A stretch of 9,516 nucleotides of DNA from Alphaproteobacteria bacterium MarineAlpha10_Bin2. Lineage in GTDB: Bacteria; Pseudomonadota; Alphaproteobacteria; UBA828. Positions 1-5,763 of this stretch are shown in pieces (position 1 is the stretch's first letter; every line of letters begins with the position of its first letter). Made by a program: the position numbers and the translations under genes. The notes beneath the pieces were generated by a model. The model searched no databases. It was not told where the DNA came from and was given only the letters and a program-made list of their open reading frames with translations. The stretch covers positions 1 through 9,516 of the forward strand of contig PTKB01000090.1 of assembly GCA_002937555.1 (NCBI GenBank), read 5' to 3'.

Positions 1-110
1 CCTACATCGAGGCAGCCAACAAACTCAAGCAGGCTGCGGTGGCGATGAAGCAGGACGTTGTCCAACTATCCGACCGAGCGGTGTCCAACTATTTAGAAAA
101 AGTATGTTAA
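1..110 (+). CDS. 3' end of an unrecognised protein gene (partial)
   Basis: An open frame enters from the left edge, reads in frame from base 3, and stops at TAA (108-110), giving the last 35 residues of a protein. The tail is rich in Ala, Lys, Gln and Val, with hydrophobic residues spaced like an amphipathic helix or coiled coil, and it ends in LEKVC. I do not recognise the family. A helical C-terminus like this could belong to a phasin-like, chemoreceptor-like or structural protein, but nothing visible decides it. The gene converges on the tRNA-Glu gene, with 22 bases between the stop codon and the tRNA 3' end. It could be a chance open frame, although the helical periodicity and the close fit to the tRNA boundary favour a real gene end. 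Confidence 0.45.
   Translation, partial: YIEAANKLKQAAVAMKQDVVQLSDRAVSNYLEKVC
59..92. repeat. 11-bp direct repeat pair
   Basis: The 11-mer TGTCCAACTAT occurs at 59-69 and again at 82-92, a period of 23 bases. Because 23 is not a multiple of three, the two copies are read in different frames of the partial gene and encode different residues. The repeat is therefore a DNA-level coincidence or duplication, not a protein repeat. It lies about 40 bases from the 3' end of the tRNA-Glu gene. Confidence 0.5.
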
Positions 111-132
111 ATCAAACGCTTATGGGAGGCAG

Positions 133-207
133 TGGCGACCCCTACGAGAATTGAACTCGTGTCTCCACCTTGAAAGAGTGGTGTCCTAACCTCTAGACGA
201 AGGGGTC
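133..207 (-). tRNA. tRNA-Glu (anticodon TTC)
   Basis: Read on the minus strand, the segment folds as a complete cloverleaf. The 7-bp acceptor stem pairs GACCCCT (207-201) with AGGGGTC (143-137). The D arm is GTCTAGAGGTTAGGAC-like. The anticodon stem is CCACT/GGTGG with one G-U pair and the loop CTTTCAA, so the anticodon is TTC. The T arm is ACGAG, then TTCAATT, then CTCGT. The discriminator base is G, and the 3' CCA is encoded in the DNA (tgg at 133-135 on the plus strand). The anticodon and the overall sequence match bacterial tRNA-Glu, which supplies glutamate to translation and, in alphaproteobacteria, often also to the amidation pathway for Gln-tRNA. It lies downstream of recJ in the same orientation but has its own candidate promoter. 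Confidence 0.96.
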
Positions 208-221
208 GAAAGCCAAGGGGC

Positions 222-250
222 TATCTAGTCGGGTGGCGGCGTAAAATCAA
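222..250 (-). promoter_or_regulatory. Candidate sigma-70-type promoter for tRNA-Glu
   Basis: On the minus strand, TTGATT (250-245) is followed after exactly 17 bases by TAGATA (227-222). The -35 box matches TTGACA at its first four positions. The -10 box is weak, matching three of six. The predicted start point would fall a few bases before the mature tRNA 5' end at 207, which is the usual geometry for a tRNA promoter. The assignment is by eye only, and the tRNA could instead be read through from recJ. Confidence 0.35.
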
Positions 251-280
251 GGCGGCAAATGCCCCCAGCGGGAATTTTAC
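241..280. repeat. Inverted repeat downstream of recJ
   Basis: GTAAAAT (241-247) is the exact reverse complement of ATTTTAC (274-280). The 26-base loop contains a small GGC-AAAT-GCC hairpin (254-263). It lies 16 bases beyond the recJ stop and overlaps the -35 box of the candidate tRNA promoter. It might mark the 3' end of the hom-glpX-recJ transcript. There is no T tract after it on the minus strand, so it does not meet the pattern of an intrinsic terminator. Confidence 0.25.
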
Positions 281-295
281 CGCGATTCGGTCAAA

Positions 296-2101
296 TCAAT
301 CCCTTTCCGTCCCAGTCGCCGGCGCCGCGTCCTGAATGATCAGTTGGACGTCATCGCGCTCGCGCCAGCGGTTTATGCGCAGATTTCCGGCAATATGAAG
401 CGGGCCCTCGGACGCGGAAAGCAGCATGTGGCCCAATTCCTCGCCCGCCGCGCGGAACGCGATAGCCGTCAGCCGTTTGCCGGTGGCGCCGGCCAGTATG
501 CACCGTACATGGCCATTGCCGACGACTTTCGCACTGACGATGCGCGCCGAAGTGATGACCATGCGCGGCTCTGCGTTGCCCGAGCCGAACGGCCCCACTT
601 GGGCAAGTTCTTCGACCAGCTCCAGCGTCGCGCCCTCAACCGTGAGTGCGCCATCGATGCCGAGGCTTGCCGCTTGGCGCGCCGCCGCCACGGATGGCGC
701 GAGGCGTTCCAGTAGAAAGGCGCCGAGCGCTTCCAACTGGTCTTCCGCCACGGTGAAGCCCGCCGCCATGGCATGGCCGCCGCCATTTATCAGCAGACCG
801 GCCTGACGTGCCGCCGTCACCGCCGCGCCGATATCCACGTCGGCGATCGAGCGGCACGAGGCTCTGCCCTCTCCGTCCGCCACGGCAATGACGATGGCCG
901 GGCACGCATAGCGCTCTTTCAGCCGGCTGGCGACGATGCCGACGACCCCGGCATGCCAGCCCATACCGGCGGCGATGAGGACCGGCGCCGGGGTTTCGCC
1001 GCGCGCCTCGATTTGCGCCAACGCGGCGTCGAGAACATCCGCTTCGATGGCCTGGCGTTCTTTATTGAGCTCGCCGAGATGGGCGGCGATGGCGTCTGCG
1101 GCATCGCGGTCCGAGGTCGAGAGCAGGCGGATGCCGAGGCTCGATTCGCCGACCCGCCCGCCGGCATTGACGCGCGGCCCGAGAAGATAGCCGGCATGAT
1201 AGGCGGTCGGCGCCTGGTCGAGGCCGGCGCTGTCCGAAAGCGCCGCCAGGCCGATATTGCCGCGCCCGGCCATGACTTTCAGGCCCTGCACCGTCAGCGC
1301 CCGATTAAGCCCGGTGAGCGGGACCACATCGCACACCGTGCCGAGTGCCACCAGATCTAAAAGGACAAGCAGATCCGGCTCCGGGCAGGTGCTGTCGTAA
1401 TGCCCGGCCTCACGCAGCGTCCGGTTCAGCGCCACCAGGAGGAGAAAGGTCACGCCGACCGCGGCCAACTGGCCGAGCCCGCTGTCATCGTCGAGGCGGT
1501 TGGGATTGACGACCGCGGTCGCCGTCGGCAATCGCGGCTCGGCGATATGGTGATCGACGACAATCACCGAAAGCCCCGCTTCCGCCGCCGCGTCCAAGGG
1601 CTCGAAGGCCGAGATGCCGCAATCGACGGTGACGACGAGTGTCACGCCTTGTTCGGCGAGCGACCTCAGCGCCGGCGCATTGGGGCCATATCCTTCGCGC
1701 CCACGGTCGGGGATGTAATAGGTGCCGGGGCTGCCGACGGATTCGAGAAAGCGCAGGATCAAGGCGCCGGAGGTGGCGCCATCGACATCGTAATCGCCGA
1801 ACACGGCGATCTTTTCATCCGCTTGAATCGCACCGGCCAAACGGGAAGCGGCGAGGTCCATATCTTTGAGGATGGACGGGTCGGGCAGCGCATCGCGCAG
1901 CGCCGGGTTTAAGAAGCGCTCGGCGTCTTCGGCGGTGATGCCGCGCGCGGCAAGAACGCGCGCCAGGATTTCGGATATTTCGAGCTGCTGCGCCAACGCG
2001 AGCGCCACCCGTTCGTCTTCCAGGCGGGCCCGCCAGCGCTTGCCGGAAACCGAGTGTGCGACCGCGAGAAAGGCCCCGGAGTCCGATTGACCGTCCGGCA
2101 T
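296..2101 (-). CDS. recJ: Single-stranded-DNA-specific 5'-3' exonuclease RecJ
   Basis: RecJ is a cytoplasmic DHH-family nuclease that degrades single-stranded DNA 5' to 3' in RecF-type recombination, mismatch repair and base-excision repair. The 601-residue length is normal for the family. All core motifs are visible: GDYDVDG at 102-108, VDCGIS at 159-164, the name-giving DHH at 183-185, and GTVCDVVPL at 254-262. These carry the Asp and His residues that bind two metal ions. They are followed by GPRVNAGGR at 308-316 and the DHHA1 motifs HAGVVGIVASR (383-393) and GGGHAMAAGF (440-449). A C-terminal OB-fold region (about 500-592) includes VGPFGSGNAEP. The ATG at 2101 lies 17 bases after the glpX stop, so co-transcription and perhaps translational coupling with glpX are likely. 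The Shine-Dalgarno sequence is weak (a GCGAGA-like stretch). Confidence 0.96.
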   Translation of the reverse strand: MPDGQSDSGAFLAVAHSVSGKRWRARLEDERVALALAQQLEISEILARVLAARGITAEDAERFLNPALRDALPDPSILKDMDLAASRLAGAIQADEKIAVFGDYDVDGATSGALILRFLESVGSPGTYYIPDRGREGYGPNAPALRSLAEQGVTLVVTVDCGISAFEPLDAAAEAGLSVIVVDHHIAEPRLPTATAVVNPNRLDDDSGLGQLAAVGVTFLLLVALNRTLREAGHYDSTCPEPDLLVLLDLVALGTVCDVVPLTGLNRALTVQGLKVMAGRGNIGLAALSDSAGLDQAPTAYHAGYLLGPRVNAGGRVGESSLGIRLLSTSDRDAADAIAAHLGELNKERQAIEADVLDAALAQIEARGETPAPVLIAAGMGWHAGVVGIVASRLKERYACPAIVIAVADGEGRASCRSIADVDIGAAVTAARQAGLLINGGGHAMAAGFTVAEDQLEALGAFLLERLAPSVAAARQAASLGIDGALTVEGATLELVEELAQVGPFGSGNAEPRMVITSARIVSAKVVGNGHVRCILAGATGKRLTAIAFRAAGEELGHMLLSASEGPLHIAGNLRINRWRERDDVQLIIQDAAPATGTERD

Positions 2102-2118
2102 GTCAGCGCGTCTCGCAA

Positions 2119-3096
2119 TCAGTCCCGCGGCGGGCGGCGGGTGAAATCGTGCTCGGCCTCGATCAGCCGCAACGTGCCGGTGCGTGAGCGCATCACCACC
2201 GAATGGGTATGCGCGCCGCCGGGAAATCGGTGCACGCCTTTCAGCATGGCGCCGTCGGTGACGCCGGTGGCGGCGAACATGACGTCGCCGCCGGCCAACT
2301 CATTCAGGCCATATTTTCGGTTGAGATCGGTCACACCCATGGCGCGGGCGCGTTTTTTTTCGTCATTGTTGCGGAACACCAGGCGGCCCATCATTTGCCC
2401 GCCGATGCAGCGCAGCGCCGCCGCCGCCAGCACGCCCTCCGGCGCGCCGCCGATGCCGATATAGATATCCACCGAGCGGTTGAGGCGCGTCGTGGCGATC
2501 ACGCCGGCAACATCGCCGTCGCGGATAAGCTGGATACGCGCCTTAGTTTCGCGCAGCTTGGCGATTAGCTCGCTGTGGCGCGGGCGGTCGAGCACGAGCA
2601 CCATCAGATCGGCGACGTCGCATTTTTTGGCTTTGGCGAGACGTGCAAGATTCTGCGCCGGCGTGTCGTCGATATCGATCAACTCCTCGGGCAGGCCGTC
2701 GCCGACCGCGATTTTGTCCATATAGACGTCGGGCGCGTTGAGAAAGCCGCCCTCCTCCGCCATCGCCAGAACCGCCAAGGAGTTAGGCGCGCCGGTCGCG
2801 CAAATCGTGGTTCCTTCCAAGGGATCGAGCGCAACATCGACCTTGGGACCGTTGCCGGTGCCGACCTTCTCGCCGATAAAAAGCATCGGCGCCTCGTCCC
2901 GCTCGCCTTCGCCGATGACCACGGTGCCCTCGATGTCGAGCGCGTTGAGGGCGCGCCGCATGGCGTCGACCGCCGCCTGGTCCGCCGCCACTTCGTCGCC
3001 CAGGCCGGTTAGATGCGAAGCCGCGCGCGCCGCCGATTCGGTAACGCGGACCGCGTCGAGCGCAAGGTTACGATCCAGAGAAACAGCTTCGGACAT
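2119..3096 (-). CDS. glpX: Class II fructose-1,6-bisphosphatase GlpX
   Basis: GlpX hydrolyses fructose-1,6-bisphosphate to fructose-6-phosphate in gluconeogenesis (and in the Calvin cycle where present) in the cytoplasm. The 325-residue protein carries the family's metal and substrate motifs: GEGERDEAPML at 62-72, DPLEGTT at 91-97, GIGGAPEG at 214-221 and TGVTDG at 277-282. The chosen ATG at 3096 is preceded by an AGAGGA Shine-Dalgarno sequence about five bases away. An in-frame GTG at 3126 would add ten residues but has no comparable ribosome site and would begin right against the hom stop. The gene follows hom by 30 bases and precedes recJ by 17, so it is the middle gene of a probable operon. 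A run of eight A on the coding strand (plus-strand T at 2353-2360) encodes Lys-Lys and leaves the frame intact. Confidence 0.96.
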   Translation of the reverse strand: MSEAVSLDRNLALDAVRVTESAARAASHLTGLGDEVAADQAAVDAMRRALNALDIEGTVVIGEGERDEAPMLFIGEKVGTGNGPKVDVALDPLEGTTICATGAPNSLAVLAMAEEGGFLNAPDVYMDKIAVGDGLPEELIDIDDTPAQNLARLAKAKKCDVADLMVLVLDRPRHSELIAKLRETKARIQLIRDGDVAGVIATTRLNRSVDIYIGIGGAPEGVLAAAALRCIGGQMMGRLVFRNNDEKKRARAMGVTDLNRKYGLNELAGGDVMFAATGVTDGAMLKGVHRFPGGAHTHSVVMRSRTGTLRLIEAEHDFTRRPPRD

Positions 3097-3126
3097 GATT
3101 TCCTCTCGCCGCAACAGGCGCGGCAC

Positions 3127-4359
3127 CTATGATAAGTTGACGATACGAATCATGCGCGGAGTCTCCAACACCGCCTGCAATTCGTCCATGGCGGCAAGCG
3201 CGCGCGCCAGCGCGTCCTCCTCCGCCACATGGGTGGTCAACACCACCGGCACCGCTTCATCCGGCCGCCGGCCATGTTGCAAAAGCGATTCCACAGAGAC
3301 CTCCTGGTCGCGCAAACAAGCAGCAATATCGGCGATCACGCCGGGCCGGTCCACCACCATGAGGCGGATATAGTAGCTGCCGACATGGCTGCCGGGCGGC
3401 GCCTTGGGCCGTGCCTCGAGCGCCGACACCGGAACGCCAAACACCGGCACCACAAGACCGCGCGCGATATCGGCGAGATCGGAAACGACGGCGTTCAACA
3501 CGCCGTCGACATGGGCGATAGCTGTCCGCTCCGGCACCATGCAGGGATGCACGCTTTGCTCGATACCGGCCGAACTCGCGCGCGAGACGCCCAACAGCTT
3601 CACGCGATAGCCGAGTTCCTCGGCATATTGGATATCGAGCGGGTTGATATGGCGGATGCCTTCGATCTGGACCGCATCGAAATCGACCGGGCAACCGAAA
3701 ACGAGGCTGGTCAGAAGCGCCAATTTATGCGCCGCATCGATACCATCGACATCGGTCGACGGATCGGCTTCGGCATAGCCCAACTCTTGCGCTTCCTTGA
3801 GGACGGTGTCGAAATCCCGCGGCGTGCCGGCGCGAACGCCATCGCGCATCTCGGTCAGAATGTAATTACAGGTGCCGTTCAAAATGCCGTAAACGCCGGA
3901 AAATTTGTTCGCCGCAAGGCCTTCGCGCAGCGCTTTGATGATCGGAATGCCGCCGGCAACCGCCGCCTCATAGCCCAAGTTCACCCCGGCGTCCTCCGCC
4001 ATATGGGCGAGCGCATTGCCGTGATGGGCCAACAGCGCCTTGTTGGCGGTGACCAAATGCTTGCCGCCTTGCAACGCCGCTTGCGAGAGCTCGAGCGCCA
4101 CGCCATCGGCGCCGCCGATCAGTTCGCAGACGACATCGACATCGGCATCACCGGCAAGATCGAGCGGGTTGTCATACCATTTGAGAGACGAGATATCGGC
4201 AGTGCGATTTTTTGTGCGCTCGCGAGCGCTCACCGCCACCGTTTTGAGGCGCCGGCCGGTGCGGCTGTGCAACAGGCCGTGCTGTTGCTCGAGCAGTTTC
4301 AGCACACCGCCGCCGACCACGCCCAGCCCGGCCAAACCGATACGCACGATGTCGCTCAC
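3127..4359 (-). CDS. hom: Homoserine dehydrogenase with apparent internal 26-residue deletion
   Basis: Homoserine dehydrogenase reduces aspartate-4-semialdehyde to homoserine with NAD(P)H, the branch point to threonine and methionine. The start is GTG at 4359, four bases after a GGGAGAG ribosome site. The Rossmann motif GLAGLGVVGGG is at 8-18 and TANKALL at 104-110. EAAVAGGIP (131-139) and NGTCNYIL (161-168) follow. The signature GYAEADP...GIDAAHK (194-212) includes the presumed catalytic Glu197, Asp208 and Lys212. A C-terminal ACT domain starts near 328. The odd point is at residues 290-293. After HVDGVLNAVV the protein jumps straight to SDLADIARG. Family members carry about 26 more residues there, including a conserved GxGAGxxxTA segment. 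The 410-residue length fits a loss of that size from the usual 430-440. Activity is therefore uncertain, though the frame is intact. Confidence 0.93.
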   Translation of the reverse strand: MSDIVRIGLAGLGVVGGGVLKLLEQQHGLLHSRTGRRLKTVAVSARERTKNRTADISSLKWYDNPLDLAGDADVDVVCELIGGADGVALELSQAALQGGKHLVTANKALLAHHGNALAHMAEDAGVNLGYEAAVAGGIPIIKALREGLAANKFSGVYGILNGTCNYILTEMRDGVRAGTPRDFDTVLKEAQELGYAEADPSTDVDGIDAAHKLALLTSLVFGCPVDFDAVQIEGIRHINPLDIQYAEELGYRVKLLGVSRASSAGIEQSVHPCMVPERTAIAHVDGVLNAVVSDLADIARGLVVPVFGVPVSALEARPKAPPGSHVGSYYIRLMVVDRPGVIADIAACLRDQEVSVESLLQHGRRPDEAVPVVLTTHVAEEDALARALAAMDELQAVLETPRMIRIVNLS

Positions 4360-4383
4360 CGCTCTCTCCCGAGCTCGTGTTTT

Positions 4384-4440
4384 TCGTTAACAAACAAATT
4401 TAAAATTATGATAAATATAGATAATTATAGAATGAGTCGG
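4384..4440 (-). promoter_or_regulatory. AT-rich promoter-like region upstream of hom
   Basis: The 85-base gap between the OmpA-like gene and hom contains a sharply AT-rich tract: only five G or C bases in 4387-4433, in otherwise GC-rich DNA. On the minus strand it includes a perfect -10 hexamer TATAAT (4429-4424), about 65 bases before the hom GTG. No good -35 box sits at the right distance; the hexamer 17 bases upstream is AATACT. A second -10-like CATAAT lies at 4410-4405. The most likely role is the promoter or UP-like region of hom-glpX-recJ. Direct evidence is limited to composition and the hexamers. Confidence 0.4.
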
Positions 4441-4444
4441 AGCG

Positions 4445-5650
4445 CTAGTATTCGATATAAACTTCGGCCCGGCGGTTTTCCGCTTCGCCGGCGGGCATAT
4501 ATTCATAGCTCAAGGGCTCATTGTCGGAGCGCGCCACCACCATCACCGCTTCGGCCGGCACGCCGAGGCGCGTCAGCTCCATCGACACCGCAGTGGCGCG
4601 GTCCAGCGAGAGCTGGAAATTCACCAAGCGATGGCTGTCCGCATCCATATCGCGGGTGCGCTGGCTGGCATGGCCGATGACACGCACGATGCCGCCGAAT
4701 TGTTGGTGCAGCTTGGCCACTTGCTTGAGCGCTGCGCGGCCCGCCGAGTTGATCGCGGTGGAACCGACCGAGAAAGGAATGCTGGCGGCCTGAAATGCCA
4801 CTGTCGCCGAGGTGGCGCCGTCTATTGGCGCGTAGAACGGCTCAGGCGGTTGCACCGGCATGATATCCCCGCCCCCGCTGACAAGCGGAGGCTCGCTCAC
4901 CGGGCGGTCCTGGCGCACTTGCGCCGAAACTTGCTGCACATTGGCTTGGCGATAGGTCGCGCTGCCGGAAGAATCGAAACGTTTGTTAAACAACGCACGG
5001 AACTGGCTGAGCGACATGACGCCGCTCTCTGTCGCCATGGCCGTGCGGGTTTCGCTCAGATCCGACCGCCGCACCGTTTGCCCTGATTCAATTTGCCGGC
5101 GCTCGGTATAGGCCGCGCTGCCGTCGTCACTATAGGCGCCGGTCTCACGCGCGCTGTCCACCGGCCGCACGGTTCCGCTTTCGCGGAGAACCGATTCCGA
5201 AGCCGGTTCGATAGCGCTGCCAATGCGCCGTTGGTCGGCAAATTCGCCGGGTTCCGCCGCCGCGCTCTCCTGCACAGGCCGGGGCGCCGCCTCTGCCGAC
5301 GCGACGAGCCGCTCCTCGCCGCCGAGGGCGTCGTCGGCGTATCGGCTGCGCAAGGTTTCGTTGGTGTAGCGCGCTTCATCCCGATCGGCGACCAGGCCTT
5401 CACTGAGCCGATCCAAATCCTCTGGACTTGACGCCGGTCTTGGCGTATCAGGCACATCGCTCAACTTCGGAAAGTCTTGGTCTTCGCCGGATTGCGACAA
5501 TGCGCGGTCATTGGCTTCGTCATCTTCGAAAAATCCGCCGACATCGTCCCATACGGTCGAACAGGACACCGTGCCCGCCAACGCGAGCGCGAGGGCCGCA
5601 GGGGCTAGGTAGCGGGCGGGAATTCGCAGTTTGATCCGGCTACTCGGCAT
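4445..5650 (-). CDS. OmpA-family C-terminal domain protein, probable lipoprotein
   Basis: This is a 401-residue probable envelope protein. The N-terminus has a basic start (Arg5, Lys7, Arg9, Arg13) and a hydrophobic stretch (about 14-29) ending in TVSC. Cys30 could be lipidated, but Thr at -3 makes the lipobox imperfect, so ordinary signal-peptidase cleavage is the alternative. Residues about 40-280 are polar, rich in Glu, Asp, Ser, Arg and Ala, and look like a disordered periplasmic linker. Residues 291-401 match an OmpA/MotB-like peptidoglycan-binding fold: IPFSVGSTAI, VIGHAS (324-329), LSLDRA (348-353) and ENRRAEVYI at the end. The usual GHTD reads GHAS, so the Asp that binds diaminopimelate in canonical members is missing, while the Arg of LSLDRA is kept. 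The gene is divergent from phaC. It ends 85 bases before hom. Its precise role is unknown. Confidence 0.85.
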   Translation of the reverse strand: MPSSRIKLRIPARYLAPAALALALAGTVSCSTVWDDVGGFFEDDEANDRALSQSGEDQDFPKLSDVPDTPRPASSPEDLDRLSEGLVADRDEARYTNETLRSRYADDALGGEERLVASAEAAPRPVQESAAAEPGEFADQRRIGSAIEPASESVLRESGTVRPVDSARETGAYSDDGSAAYTERRQIESGQTVRRSDLSETRTAMATESGVMSLSQFRALFNKRFDSSGSATYRQANVQQVSAQVRQDRPVSEPPLVSGGGDIMPVQPPEPFYAPIDGATSATVAFQAASIPFSVGSTAINSAGRAALKQVAKLHQQFGGIVRVIGHASQRTRDMDADSHRLVNFQLSLDRATAVSMELTRLGVPAEAVMVVARSDNEPLSYEYMPAGEAENRRAEVYIEY

Positions 5651-5668
5651 CTCTATTTGGCTCTATTG

Positions 5669-5697
5669 TTGAGCGGACGAAACATTGTTACTAGCAT
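5669..5697 (+). promoter_or_regulatory. Candidate phaC promoter in the divergent region
   Basis: On the plus strand, TTGAGC (5669-5674) is followed after exactly 17 bases by TAGCAT (5692-5697); each matches its sigma-70 consensus at four of six positions. Transcription would begin near 5704, leaving a leader of about 60 bases before the phaC ATG. The same 113-base gap must also drive the divergent OmpA-like gene. The best minus-strand match is weak: TTGATA (5715-5710), 16 bases, then TAGTAA (5693-5688). Its boxes overlap the phaC ones, so the two promoters may interfere with each other. Confidence 0.4.
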
Positions 5698-5722
5698 AGT
5701 TCAACCACATATCAACGCTTTT

Positions 5723-5742
5723 CGGCCCCCTTCCGGGGGCCG
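5723..5742 (+). other. GC-rich hairpin in the phaC 5' leader
   Basis: CGGCCCCC (5723-5730) and GGGGGCCG (5735-5742) form a perfect 8-bp stem closed by the four-base loop TTCC. It ends 21 bases before the phaC ATG and 11 bases before its ribosome site. It has no T tract on either strand, and no gene ends here, so it is not an intrinsic terminator. It could affect mRNA stability or initiation of phaC, but that is inference. Confidence 0.5.
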
Positions 5743-5763
5743 CAAATGCCGGCGGAGAAGATC

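Noticed and set aside
2353..2360. Run of eight T (eight A on the coding strand) in glpX as a possible frameshift site
   Set aside because: The frame is intact on both sides, the run encodes Lys-Lys in a normal family position, and no alternative frame continues into anything meaningful.
3097..3126. Extended GlpX start at GTG 3126
   Set aside because: It adds ten residues without a ribosome site and abuts the hom stop. ATG 3096 has a good AGAGGA at the right distance.
3229..4680. Long plus-strand open frame (483 codons) opposite hom and the OmpA-like gene
   Set aside because: It is antisense to clear family matches, runs across the hom promoter gap, and has a His/Arg/Gly-rich composition typical of the reverse frame of GC-rich genes.
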